DNA of 64,000 nt from Micromonospora sp. C28SCA-DRY-2. Lineage in GTDB: Bacteria > Actinomycetota > Actinomycetes > Mycobacteriales > Micromonosporaceae. Positions 16,620-24,939 of the stretch are shown in pieces (position 1 is the stretch's first letter; every line of letters begins with the position of its first letter). A program made the translations under genes and the position numbers. The stretch lies in the NCBI RefSeq assembly GCF_030519475.1, contig NZ_JAUMKD010000005.1, positions 427,324 to 491,323 of the forward strand, read 5' to 3'. Below the pieces are notes generated by a model. The model did no database searches. It was not told the origin of the DNA and worked only from the letters and a program-made list of their open reading frames with translations.

Positions 16620-17306
16620 CTACCGTGGGGCCGGGCTGGTCGGGGGGTCGAGCCGGTCGAGGCGAGCGAGGTCGGCACGGCTCCGCCGGGCGATCGCGGC
16701 GGCGAGCGCGGTGGTCGCCGGATGGTTGCCCGCGCGTTGCTCCGCGGCGGCGAGCCGGACCACCTGCGTCAGGTGCGCGCGCAGGTGGCGGGCGAGCAGC
16801 CGCCGCAACGGCACGCCGGCGGCGGCCCGGAGCGCCGCGAGGTCGTCGGCGGTGACCATGCCGGGCATGTCGTGGCCCTCGTGCGGGTTGGCCGCTGGCG
16901 CGCCGGCGTCGGCCAGTAGCCGGCGGCACCGGGCCAGGTCGGCGCGGTGGACGGTGCCGAGCCGGACGGCCAGCAGTCGCCAGGCGGGGTCGCTGGTCCC
17001 GTCCGCCACCAGGTCGAGCGCCGGGAGCATCCGCTCGGTCATCGCCACGTGCACCTGGAGCCAGGCGACGTCGGTCGGGTTGAACGCACCCGCCACGCCG
17101 CCCCCCGACGTGCTGGCGCCCGGCGCGGTGACGCCCGACGCGGTGCCGCTGGCGCCCGACGCGGTGCCGTCCGGGGTGGCGGCGCCGTCAGACGTCGGGG
17201 CGGGCGCGGCCGGGCGCGGCGGAGCGGCGGAGGGGCCAGCGCCGCCGGTACAGCCCACGACGAGCAGCGCGACGGCGACCAGGACGGACGGTACGGCCGG
17301 GCGCAT
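16620..17306 (-). CDS. Degenerate DUF305-like exported lipoprotein
   Basis: The product is 228 residues from the ATG at 17306, which has GGAGG 6 bases upstream. A lipoprotein signal ends in VVGC, followed by about 60 Ala/Pro/Ser/Thr-rich residues. The folded part has the helical layout of DUF305 ferritin-like proteins, including the loop HEGHDMPGMVTADDLAALRAA. In typical DUF305 proteins a conserved HH pair follows; here that region reads LLARHLRAHLTQVV, so the canonical metal-binding HH motif seems altered. HEGHDMPGM is still a plausible copper-binding segment. It is convergent with the sugar operon. Function is unknown. Confidence 0.68.
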   Translation of the reverse strand: MRPAVPSVLVAVALLVVGCTGGAGPSAAPPRPAAPAPTSDGAATPDGTASGASGTASGVTAPGASTSGGGVAGAFNPTDVAWLQVHVAMTERMLPALDLVADGTSDPAWRLLAVRLGTVHRADLARCRRLLADAGAPAANPHEGHDMPGMVTADDLAALRAAAGVPLRRLLARHLRAHLTQVVRLAAAEQRAGNHPATTALAAAIARRSRADLARLDRLDPPTSPAPR

Positions 17307-17383
17307 CCGGCCTCCTCTCCGCCGAGCGGGGAGCGGACCCGGGGTGCCAGCGGGTCCGCTCCCCACCGGGCCGGACGGTGGGA

Positions 17384-18277
17384 TCAGAGCGGCCGGCCGT
17401 CCGCCCCGCACTTGATCACCGGACGGATGCAGTCCCGGACCCGGCGGGCCATCTCCTCGACCGGCCAGGCGTTGAAGAAGTCGCCGTGCATGGTGTAGCC
17501 CGGTCCGGAGGCGAGCCGGAGCCGCGCCGGGTCACCGCTGACCGGGTAGCGCAGCACCTGCCGCAGCTTCGGCACCGGCACCGGGTGGCTCGCCGGGCAG
17601 GCCTGGTTCACCGGGTACGCCATGTGGCTCTTGTGGTCGGGGGAGTCCAGGTCGCGGCCGTTCCAGCACTGCGGGAAGTCCAGGTACGACTCCAGCATGG
17701 TGCCGGCCGGGCAGGTGACGAAGTCCTTCGACGGCGGCACGTGCCCGGCGTGCAGGCAGGACCAGCGGGCGATACTGTCGTTCGGTCCGGTCGCCCGGGC
17801 GTTGCCGGCGACGATCCGCAGCCCCTGCGGGATCGGCTCGGTGCGGGCGACGACATCGCTCCGGACGCCCTCACCCAGGTAGTAGAACGTGACGATGGTC
17901 GGCTCGACCGGCACGTTGTCGCGGTAGAGCGTCGGCACCCAGTACGACGAGACGTCCACCCGGGGATTGCAGGTGCTGGTCGAGTTCAGCAGGTCGGCCA
18001 GGTCGGTGTGCGCGTTGGTCACCCGGCTGCCGAAGAAGCTGTGCATGTGCGAGGCGCCGGGCAGCCCGGGGAAGATGATCGGGTCGTCCGGCAGCCGGTG
18101 GCTGTACGGGCAGTCGGCGGGGAACTCGGCGACCCGGATGACGTTGGCGACCGGGGCGGCGTCGGCCCGCGCGCCGGTGAGCACGACGTACGTGCCGAGG
18201 AGCGCCAGCAGGGCGCCGATCGCTGTCGCGCGGCGCGACCGGCGGCGGGTACCGGAGAGGGGTGCGGCCCTGTCCAT
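17384..18277 (-). CDS. Secreted DUF1996 family protein
   Basis: The product is 297 residues from ATG 18277 (AGGAG 8 bases upstream). A basic N-terminus (RRRSRR) and hydrophobic helix form the signal peptide, ending near ADAAP. The body carries hallmark DUF1996 segments: DDPIIFPGLPGASHMHSFFG, a Cys-containing CNPRVDVSSYWVPTLY, VEPTIVTFYYLG and HMAYPVNQACPASHP. Several conserved Cys and His residues suggest disulfides and perhaps a metal site. Members are found in fungi and actinobacteria, often with carbohydrate-binding domains, and no activity is established as far as I know. A palindrome at 18390-18405 lies in its upstream region. Confidence 0.83.
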   Translation of the reverse strand: MDRAAPLSGTRRRSRRATAIGALLALLGTYVVLTGARADAAPVANVIRVAEFPADCPYSHRLPDDPIIFPGLPGASHMHSFFGSRVTNAHTDLADLLNSTSTCNPRVDVSSYWVPTLYRDNVPVEPTIVTFYYLGEGVRSDVVARTEPIPQGLRIVAGNARATGPNDSIARWSCLHAGHVPPSKDFVTCPAGTMLESYLDFPQCWNGRDLDSPDHKSHMAYPVNQACPASHPVPVPKLRQVLRYPVSGDPARLRLASGPGYTMHGDFFNAWPVEEMARRVRDCIRPVIKCGADGRPL

Positions 18278-18389
18278 CTCGTGACTCCTGTCGGGGTACG
18301 GGTCAGGGACGATCCGGCGCCGCCGCCGAAAAGGCATCGGAGGTCCCTGGCCAGAACTGTGGTGGTGGTGTGCTGTGCCCGGGGCGAGT

Positions 18390-18437
18390 GAGAGAGCGCT
18401 CTCTCGTCAGAGTGGGCCTCGTGTCGATACTTGTCAA
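18390..18437 (-). promoter_or_regulatory. Putative promoter and 16-bp perfect palindrome upstream of the DUF1996 gene
   Basis: GAGAGAGCGCTCTCTC at 18390-18405 is a perfect 16-bp palindrome with the central GAGCGCTC seen in LacI-family operators of actinobacteria. On the minus strand a TTGACA hexamer (18437 to 18432) sits about 30 bases upstream of it; the -10 position 17 bases on (CACTCT) is weak. The layout would put a repressor over the transcription start of the DUF1996 gene. The surrounding 18440-18575 is CT- and GC-rich low-complexity DNA in which I see no gene. Confidence 0.5.
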
Positions 18438-18577
18438 TACGTGTCCGGGTGCTGGAACTGGCTCCCCTCTCGCTCCCGGCTCCGGAACCCGCCCGCGCTC
18501 TCGGCTCCCGGCTCCCCGCCCGCGCTCCGGGTCCGCGCTCCGGGGTCCGCGCTTCGGATCGTGACTCGGGTCTGGAG

Positions 18578-18622
18578 ACGCCGAAGGGCCGGCCCCCGGG
18601 TTGGGGGTCGGCCCTTCGGCGT
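18578..18622 (-). terminator. Strong hairpin terminator after the C39-like peptidase gene
   Basis: ACGCCGAAGGGCCG (18578-18591) pairs perfectly with CGGCCCTTCGGCGT (18609-18622). The stem extends inward with five more C-G pairs around a short loop. It lies 35 bases beyond the stop codon of the minus-strand gene at 18658. Confidence 0.85.
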
Positions 18623-18657
18623 TTGGTGTTCGGTTGTTGGTCGCCGGTGGTGGGTCG

Positions 18658-19305
18658 TCAGGCGGTGTAGCCGCGGGTGGCGATCCAGTCGGCGAGGTTG
18701 TCGATGTTCATCCGGTAGCTGGCGGTGTCGGGGTTGGCCGAGTCGGCGATGGTGACGGTGTTGCCACCGTCGCGGTAGCCGACGACGCTGATGTAGTGCC
18801 CGCCTTCGAAGGAGTGGCTGTTGCCGTCGGTGTCGGTGGCGGTGCCGGCGATGTTGGCGACCACGGCGCGGCCTTCGTCGACGGCCTTGATGACGTCGGT
18901 GCGCAGCTTGTCGGTCTGCTTGTCATCGGCTGCGCGGTCGCGGATCTCGACGCTGTGGTAGACGTCCTTGCCGGTCTGCTTGTTCAGCACGGGGGTGATG
19001 TCGTTGATGGAGTTGGTGCCGGCTTCGGTGGTGCCCATTTCCTTGGCCATGGCGTGGACGTCGATGTTCTTGCCCTGTACGGACAGGGCGTTGCGGGCGG
19101 CGGCGGGGCCGCAGTAGTAGAAGTTCGGCTGGGCTTCGTAGCGCACGCCGAGTTCCCGCTCACCGTGCTTGCGGTCGGTGGTGATCGACACGGCCGGCTT
19201 CTCGGCCGGGGCGGCGAACGCGGTGGCGGGGGCGGCGAGGGCGCCGCCGGTGAAGGCGAGACCAGCAGCGGTCAGAGCGGTCTTACGCAGGATGTCGGTA
19301 CGCAT
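18658..19305 (-). CDS. Secreted C39-like cysteine peptidase domain protein
   Basis: The product is 215 residues. A signal peptide covers residues 1 to about 32 (ILRKTALTAAGLAFTGGALA, cleavage near AFAA). The mature domain matches C39-like peptidases: nucleophile C65 in NFYYCGPAAARNAL, His170 in EGGHYISVVGYRD and Asp188 in TIADSANP. It lacks the ABC exporter parts of bacteriocin-processing C39 proteins, so it is a free secreted enzyme. The chosen ATG at 19305 is the only one that gives a clean signal peptide. Upstream lies a long repeat-bearing non-coding region; downstream is a strong hairpin. The natural substrate is unknown. Confidence 0.85.
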   Translation of the reverse strand: MRTDILRKTALTAAGLAFTGGALAAPATAFAAPAEKPAVSITTDRKHGERELGVRYEAQPNFYYCGPAAARNALSVQGKNIDVHAMAKEMGTTEAGTNSINDITPVLNKQTGKDVYHSVEIRDRAADDKQTDKLRTDVIKAVDEGRAVVANIAGTATDTDGNSHSFEGGHYISVVGYRDGGNTVTIADSANPDTASYRMNIDNLADWIATRGYTA

Positions 19306-19437
19306 GGTGATCACAAGCCTTTCGATCGGGGGAAACGCGAGGCACACCAAACGGGGGGCGGTGTGGGCCGCGCGCAAGGAAAGGTCGTGCAAAGGGGGTT
19401 GCTCCGGCGGGCGGGGCCTGCTCGGGCGTCCCGGGGG

Positions 19438-19790
19438 TGTAACCATCCGGGCCAGCCCACCATTCCGGCGGGGGCTCCGGGGGCCGGGGGCGTGCTCGGC
19501 CCGTCGGGGTGTAACCATCCGGGCCGGCCGGCCATTCCGGAGGGCTCGGTGCCGGGGGGGTGCTCGGCCCGTCGGGGGTGTAACCATCCGGGCCGGCCCG
19601 CCATTCCGGGGGCTCGGTGCCGGAGGCTTGCTTGGCCCGTCGGGGGGGGGGGTGTCAACGACCCGCAGCGGGCGGGCATTCCACCCGCGATCCGGCTGGG
19701 CCGCTACCCGCGAGGCCAGCACCCGGGGTGTGGCGCGGGTATGCCATGTTCAACGACCCCGACCCGCCACCGATTCCGCCGCCAGGGTGG
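19438..19790. repeat. Tandem repeat of about 70 bp, three good and two decayed copies
   Basis: The motif TGTAACCATCCGGGCC followed after a few bases by CCATTCC and then by CTCGG, GCCGG and GGCCCGTCGGGG occurs with TGTAACC at 19438, 19510 and 19579 (periods 72 and 69). A weaker copy (TGTCAACGACC, GGCATTCC) is at 19653 and a still weaker one (TGTTCAACGACC, GATTCC) at about 19746. Long G runs follow each unit. The repeat lies in the upstream region of the C39-like peptidase gene and reading frames through it show no protein signature. It may be an expanded regulatory element or simply unstable GC-rich DNA. Confidence 0.75.
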
Positions 19791-19969
19791 CCCCGACCAC
19801 CCCACACCGGCACCCAAACCCCGCACCCGGACACACCAACGGACACCGCGAACCGGACACCCGGCCACTCACCGGGCGGCAGGCGACACCGGCTCGGCCC
19901 GTGCGGGCAGGCGCCCAGGGGCACGGTGTGGAGCTGATGTCGCCAACGACTCACCCATGGCACCCCGGT

Positions 19970-20044
19970 GATCCACACCGTGTCCGCGATATGGGGGTGT
20001 CCGCAGGCTCGGGATGCCGCGATATCCCCGACACGGAGTGGATC
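19970..20044. other. Large imperfect inverted repeat, non-coding
   Basis: The arm GATCCACACCGTGTC plus CGCGATAT (19970-19992) and the arm ATATCCCC plus GACACGGAGTGGATC (20022-20044) are complementary at 20 of 23 positions around a 29-base loop. The region 19306-20482, more than 1.1 kb, contains no gene I can support. This dyad, the second dyad at 20127 and the repeats at 19438 are its recognisable contents. Confidence 0.7.
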
Positions 20045-20126
20045 AACCCAGCGGACCGCATTCCGGGTCAGATCGCAGACCGTCGGCGTCGCGGGACGGC
20101 CGGTGCCGACCAATCGCCCGAGAGCG

Positions 20127-20164
20127 TGATACCTCAGCGGCATATTTATGACCCTGAGGTATCA
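20127..20164. promoter_or_regulatory. 38-bp nested palindrome upstream of htpG
   Basis: TGATACCTCAG (20127-20137) and CTGAGGTATCA (20154-20164) are perfect inverted copies. Between them CATA-TT-TATG is a second, nested dyad on the same centre (20145/20146), giving 16 of 19 possible pairs. The AT-rich core stands out against the surrounding GC-rich DNA. It resembles a large operator or a recombinase-type site more than a terminator. It does not match the HspR, HrcA (CIRCE) or RheA consensus that I know. It is about 320 bases before the htpG start. Confidence 0.65.
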
Positions 20165-20482
20165 GCCGGCGCGCAAACCGCCCACCCGGCACGACACGCC
20201 CGGCCGGGCCGCCCACGGATCGACGGGTTGGCCCGGCGAGCAGTAGACCAGACGGTCAGACCGACGCCGGTCGCCCCCGGGACGTCCACCGGATCGAACC
20301 GGAACTACGGCGCCCAACAGGCGCGTCCCGAGCCGGAAGCCGCCGGAGAGATCCAAAGCCGGGATCGCGGCGGCGGGAGCACCCGGTGCCGGTGTCGGTC
20401 CCCGGACTACCCGGCGGGTGCGGTCGGCGACGGCTCGTATCCTTTCCGCGAACCCGTTGGACGCGAGAAGAAAGGACATGGT

Positions 20483-22396
20483 GTGACCGACCGGGCCGAA
20501 ACGTTGGAGTTCCAGGCCGAGGCGCGTCAGCTGCTCCAGCTGATGGTCCACTCGATCTACTCGAACAAGGACGTCTTCCTGCGGGAGCTGATCTCGAACG
20601 CCTCCGACGCGCTGGACAAACTGCGCCTGGCGTCGCTGGTCGACAAGGACCTCGCCGTCGACACCGCGGACCTGCACATCGAGATCGAGGTCGACAAGGC
20701 GGCGCGGACGCTGACCGTCCGGGACAACGGCATCGGCATGTCCCGCGACGAGGTGGTCGAGGTGATCGGCACGATCGCCAAGTCCGGGACCGCGGAGCTG
20801 CTGCGCAAGCTGCGGGAGTCGGCCGACGCGGGCGCGCGGCAGGAACTGATCGGGCAGTTCGGGGTCGGCTTCTACGCCGCCTTCATGGTCGCCGACAGGG
20901 TGCAGCTGACCACCCGTAAGGCGGGGGAGACCGGGGGTACCCGCTGGGAGTCCACCGGCGAGGGCACCTACACCGTCGAGCCGGTGGACTCCGCGCCCCA
21001 GGGCACCTCGGTCACGCTGCACCTCAAGCCCGCCGACGCCGACGACAACCTGCACGACTACACCGCCGAGTGGACGATCCGCGAGATCGTCAAGCGGTAC
21101 TCGGACTTCATCGCCTGGCCGATCCGGATGACGGTCGAGCGTACGGGCGCCGAGGGCGACACCACCACCGAGGTGCAGACGCTCAACTCGATGAAGGCGC
21201 TCTGGGCGCGGTCCCGCGACGAGGTCGACGACGCCGAGTACCACGAGTTCTACAAGCACGTCAGCCACGACTGGGCCGATCCGTTGGAGATCGTGCACAT
21301 GAAGGGTGAGGGGACCTTCGAGTACGAGGCCCTGCTCTTCATCCCCTCGCACGCGCCCCTGGACCTGTTCTCCCCGCAGGGCCGCCGCGGCGTGCAGCTC
21401 TACGTCAAGCGCGTCTTCATCATGGACGACTGCGAGGCGCTCACCCCGAACTACCTGCGCTTCGTCAAGGGCGTGGTGGACGCGCACGACCTGTCGCTGA
21501 ACATCTCCCGGGAGATCCTCCAGCAGGACCGGCAGATCCAGGTCGTCCGGCGGCGGCTGGTGCGGAAGATCCTCGCCACTGTCAAGGACATGAAGGCCAA
21601 CCACGCCGAGCGCTACCGGACCTTCTGGACCGAGTTCGGCGCCGTGGTCAAGGAGGGCCTGATCGACGACGTGGAGAACCAGGACACCCTCCTGGAGATC
21701 CTGTCCGTCGCCTCCACCCACGACCCGGCCGAGCTCACCGACCTCGCCGGCTACGTCGGGCGGATGAAGGACGGCCAGAGCGACATCTACTACGCCACCG
21801 GCGAGTCGCGCAGCATGATCGAGAACTCGCCGCACATGGAGGCGTTCCGGGCCAAGGGCTACGAGGTGCTGCTGCTCACCGACCCGGTGGACGAGGTCTG
21901 GGTCGAGCGCGTCGGGCAGTACGACGGCCGCACCCTGCGCTCGATCGCCAAGGGCCAGGTCGACCTGGACACCGAGGAGGAGAAGAAGGAGGCCGAGGCG
22001 GAACGGGAGCGGCAGCGCCAGGACTACGCCGACCTGCTCACCTGGATGGGCGAGGCGCTGGCCGACAGCGTCAAGGAGGTACGCCTGTCGTCCCGGCTGA
22101 CCACCTCACCGGCCTGTGTGGTCGGCGACGCGCACGACATCACCCCGACGCTGGAGAAGATGTACCGGGCGATGGGGCACGAGGTGCCGTCGGTGAAGCG
22201 GATCCTCGAACTTAACCCCGGCCACCCGCTGGTCGCCGGCCTGCGCAAGGCGCACGAGCAGGGCGGCACGGAGGAGTCGCTGAAGGAGACCGCCGAGCTG
22301 CTCTACGGCATCGCGCTGCTCGCCGAGGGCGGGGAACTGGCCGACCCGTCGCGGTTCACCCGGATCCTCGCCGACCGGCTCGCCCGTACGCTCTGA
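20483..22396 (+). CDS. htpG: Molecular chaperone HtpG (Hsp90)
   Basis: The product is 637 residues, normal for bacterial Hsp90. The N-terminal GHKL ATPase motifs are intact: LISNASDALDKLR (N-box), DNGIGM (G1) and GQFGVGFYAAFMV (lid/G2). The middle domain Arg region (LNISREILQQ) is also present. The start is GTG 20483 with AAAGGA about 7 bases before; the ATG five bases earlier meets a stop at its third codon. It assists folding and maturation of client proteins in the cytosol. It seems to be a single-gene unit with a hairpin 10 bases after the stop. The upstream palindrome at 20127 may control it, but it is distant. Confidence 0.97.
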   Translation: MTDRAETLEFQAEARQLLQLMVHSIYSNKDVFLRELISNASDALDKLRLASLVDKDLAVDTADLHIEIEVDKAARTLTVRDNGIGMSRDEVVEVIGTIAKSGTAELLRKLRESADAGARQELIGQFGVGFYAAFMVADRVQLTTRKAGETGGTRWESTGEGTYTVEPVDSAPQGTSVTLHLKPADADDNLHDYTAEWTIREIVKRYSDFIAWPIRMTVERTGAEGDTTTEVQTLNSMKALWARSRDEVDDAEYHEFYKHVSHDWADPLEIVHMKGEGTFEYEALLFIPSHAPLDLFSPQGRRGVQLYVKRVFIMDDCEALTPNYLRFVKGVVDAHDLSLNISREILQQDRQIQVVRRRLVRKILATVKDMKANHAERYRTFWTEFGAVVKEGLIDDVENQDTLLEILSVASTHDPAELTDLAGYVGRMKDGQSDIYYATGESRSMIENSPHMEAFRAKGYEVLLLTDPVDEVWVERVGQYDGRTLRSIAKGQVDLDTEEEKKEAEAERERQRQDYADLLTWMGEALADSVKEVRLSSRLTTSPACVVGDAHDITPTLEKMYRAMGHEVPSVKRILELNPGHPLVAGLRKAHEQGGTEESLKETAELLYGIALLAEGGELADPSRFTRILADRLARTL

Positions 22397-22405
22397 CACG
22401 CTCGC

Positions 22406-22436
22406 TCCGGGTGGCGGGCCGTGCCCGCCGCCCGGA
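22406..22436 (+). terminator. Hairpin terminator after htpG
   Basis: TCCGGGTGGCGGGC (22406-22419) pairs with GCCCGCCGCCCGGA (22423-22436) with one U-G wobble, around a 3-base loop. It starts 10 bases after the htpG stop. Confidence 0.75.
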
Positions 22437-22529
22437 CCGGCTGCCCTCGGCGACGGCCCCGAGCCGGGTGGGTGTGCCAGCGGTCGGCCCGGCTGGATGC
22501 CGGCGGCGGGCGGCGGCCATACTCGCGCG

Positions 22530-22958
22530 GTGACCGAGCAGACCTCGCCGAACCGTCCCGGACTGGCCTCCGCGCTGCGGTTCGGCACCGAACTGATCGC
22601 CTGGGTGGCGACGCCGTGGGCGCTCGCCGGGTACTCGGTGCCGCTGGCGGTCGCCGCGGTGGCGCTGCTCGTGGGTCTGCCGACCGTCTTCGCGACACCC
22701 GGCGACAAGCCGCACGTGCTGGTGCCGGTGCCCGGCGTGGTCACCATCGCCCTGGTGGTGCTGCAACTGGTCGCCGCCGCCTGGTCGGCGTGGGTCGCGT
22801 GGCCCCGGGGCGTCGCGATAGCCGTGACGGTGCTGGCCGTGGCCACGGTGGCCGCGGAGCTTCCGCGCTGGCGCTGGCTGCTGCGCGCCGGCCGGCGGCC
22901 GACCGCCGAGCCCGACGGGGCGACGGCCGGGCCGTCCGGGCCGCGGAGGATCGGCTGA
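22530..22958 (+). CDS. Small multi-pass membrane protein, DUF2568/YrdB-like
   Basis: The product is 142 residues from GTG 22530 (VTEQTSPNRPGLASALRFGTELIAW). Three to four hydrophobic helices are visible: about residues 17-35, 38-52, 66-85 and 91-108, with a conserved-looking FATPGDKP loop between the second and third. The C-terminal 30 residues are polar and Gly/Pro-rich. The pattern of LRFGTELxA plus a short loop between helices resembles YrdB/DUF2568 membrane proteins, but this match is from memory and weak. There is no clear functional link to htpG or the P450 gene. Confidence 0.6.
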   Translation: MTEQTSPNRPGLASALRFGTELIAWVATPWALAGYSVPLAVAAVALLVGLPTVFATPGDKPHVLVPVPGVVTIALVVLQLVAAAWSAWVAWPRGVAIAVTVLAVATVAAELPRWRWLLRAGRRPTAEPDGATAGPSGPRRIG

Positions 22959-22995
22959 CCCGAGTCGGGCGGCCATAACGCCGACACGCCCGACC

Positions 22996-23397
22996 GGCCC
23001 CGCCCCCCTTTTCAAGAAGTGATTGCGCCGGTCGCATTGGTCGATGGCAGGCGGTCGGGCCACGGAACGGGACGCGGATAGCCGCTGACCCACCGTAGGT
23101 GACCACATCCCGCTCGCGGCGGACGGACCGCTGCTGCCACCGTCGAAGAACGGGCGTCGGACGTGCCGTCGCCGTCTGGTAGTTTGGGCTGCTCAGAGCG
23201 GTGACGGCGCGCAAGCGCCAGGCCGCAACTTGCACGATGGCAAGGGCTGCGCAATGAAAGACATGCGCAATTCCCACCGCGTTTCACATTGACGAACACA
23301 AATCTTGACTTGCCTTCGGAATTGCCGCACCGTGAAGGTCTCCGGTCGGCGGTGACTCCCGAATTCACTCGCCGTCAGAGCACTTCAGGAGGCGGTC
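22996..23397 (+). promoter_or_regulatory. Upstream region of the P450 gene with paired TGCGCAAT sites
   Basis: No gene is supported in this 400-base gap. Local AT content rises between about 23230 and 23330. TGCGCAAT occurs at 23248-23255 and 23264-23271, 16 bases apart on the same face, and the inverse ATTGCGC is at about 23026. TTGACG (23289) and TTGACT (23305) are possible -35 elements, without a convincing -10. AGGAGG at about 23387-23392 is the ribosome binding site for the P450 gene. Confidence 0.4.
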
Positions 23398-24681
23398 ATG
23401 CGGTTGAATCCGTTCGCCGGGGCGTATCTCGCCGATCCCGCGCAGGTGTGGCGGCGGATCCTCGACACCCCCGGCGGGGTGCACCACGACCCGGACCTCG
23501 GGCTGTGGTTGATCACCCGGCACGCCGACGTGCGCCGGGCGCTCGGTGACGTCGAGACCTTCGGCAACGCGCTCACCCTCGCCCCGGTCTACCAGGTCTG
23601 TCCGGAGGCGATGGAGATCGTCGTACGGATCGACGCGCCGCCCACGACCGCCGCCGCCGATCCGCCGGTGCACCCGCGTACCCGCCGGGCCCTGCGCGCG
23701 ACGTTCGCCAACACCGCGGACCGGGTCGAGCAGCGCTACGGCCAGATCGTCCGCCGCCGGGTCGACGAGCTGGTGTCCCGCCTGGCCGCCCGTCCCGATG
23801 GGCGGGCGGACCTGGTCCAGGAGTTCACCGCCGAACTGCCCCTGCTGGTCCTGCTCGACCTCCTCGGCGTTCCCGAGGAGGACATCGGGCGGGTCCGCGC
23901 CTGGGCGGACGGCCAGATCGCGCTGATCTGGGGGTGCCCGGAGCCGGCCGAACAGGTTCGGCTCGCGCAGGGACTGCTGGAGTTCTGGCACTACTGCCAG
24001 GACCTCGTGCGGGCCCGGCTCGACAGCGGCCGGTACGGCGACGACTACGTCAGCCAGGTGCTCGCGTACCGCGACGGCGACGACGAGGTGCTCACCGTGG
24101 CCGAGGTGTCGAGCATCATGTTCAACCTGCTGGTCGCCGGGCACGAGACCACGGCCGGGCTGCTCGCGCACGCGCTCGACCAGGCGCTGTCCAGTCCGGA
24201 CCGGTGGCGCGCCATCGTCGAGGACCCGGGGCTGATCCCGGCGTTCCTGACCGAGACGCTGCGGTTCGCGCCCGCCATCGACGGCTGGCTGCGGGTGACG
24301 AACCGGCCGGTCACGCTGAGCGGGGTCACCATCCCGGCCGGAGCGCGCTGCCTGCTGCTGATCGGCGCCGCCAACCGGGACCCGGCGGTGTTCACCGTCG
24401 CGGACCGGTTCGATCCGAACCGGCCGGACGGCCGGGACCACCTGTCCTTCGGTCACGGACCGCACTTCTGCATCGGCGCGGCACTCGCCCGGCTGGAGGG
24501 CGAGATCGCGCTGGCCCGGCTCGCGGAGGCCCTGCCCGGCCTGCGCCTGACCGCCGACCACCGGCGGTCCTTCCAGCCCAACGTCGCGTTCCGCGCGCAC
24601 CGGGAACTGCCGGTGATCATCGACCCGGCGCTGCCGGCCGGCGGACCGCCGGTGCCCGCCGCCGGGCGGCCGGCGGCCTGA
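23398..24681 (+). CDS. Cytochrome P450
   Basis: The product is 427 residues. All bacterial P450 landmarks are present: the oxygen-activation helix A247-G-H-E-T251-T, the ExxR pair in ETLRFAP, and the haem-thiolate loop FGHGPHFC358IGAALARLE. The N-terminus has no membrane anchor, so it is the soluble class I type that needs a ferredoxin and ferredoxin reductase. Neither partner gene is adjacent, making this an orphan. The XRE regulator at 24940 is the nearest candidate controller. Substrate cannot be inferred; similar enzymes oxidise secondary metabolites or fatty acids. Confidence 0.95.
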   Translation: MRLNPFAGAYLADPAQVWRRILDTPGGVHHDPDLGLWLITRHADVRRALGDVETFGNALTLAPVYQVCPEAMEIVVRIDAPPTTAAADPPVHPRTRRALRATFANTADRVEQRYGQIVRRRVDELVSRLAARPDGRADLVQEFTAELPLLVLLDLLGVPEEDIGRVRAWADGQIALIWGCPEPAEQVRLAQGLLEFWHYCQDLVRARLDSGRYGDDYVSQVLAYRDGDDEVLTVAEVSSIMFNLLVAGHETTAGLLAHALDQALSSPDRWRAIVEDPGLIPAFLTETLRFAPAIDGWLRVTNRPVTLSGVTIPAGARCLLLIGAANRDPAVFTVADRFDPNRPDGRDHLSFGHGPHFCIGAALARLEGEIALARLAEALPGLRLTADHRRSFQPNVAFRAHRELPVIIDPALPAGGPPVPAAGRPAA

Positions 24682-24939
24682 CCGGGCCGGCATGTCGACG
24701 CTGACCTGCGGCAGGAGTCGCGCCGAGCGTCCGCGCCGGTGCGGCGACCGCGGCGGACCGCGGCCGGTCCGACCCGGCCCGGCGGGTCGCGGCACCCGCC
24801 GCCGCACGACCACGCTCCGCAGTCGCGTCTTCACACCCGTCGCCCGATGGGTTAAGAATTGTCCCCTGCGAACGGCTACTCATCGCCCAACCTCGATCTG
24901 ATGCCGACGCCGCACCGCCGGCGTCGTGAAGGTGAGCAC

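Noticed and set aside
19617..19937. A Pro-rich plus-strand frame through the tandem repeats
   Set aside because: No ribosome binding site, low complexity, and the frame crosses decaying repeat copies.
19655..20143. A minus-strand frame of 162 codons starting inside the nested palindrome
   Set aside because: Codon use and residue make-up (Trp, His, Cys, Gly-rich) are not those of the neighbouring genes, no domain is visible, and its start lies in the dyad.
20127..20164. Palindrome as a CIRCE, HspR or RheA heat-shock site or a terminator
   Set aside because: The arms do not match those consensus sequences as I know them, and the AT-rich loop and distance from any stop codon do not suit a terminator.
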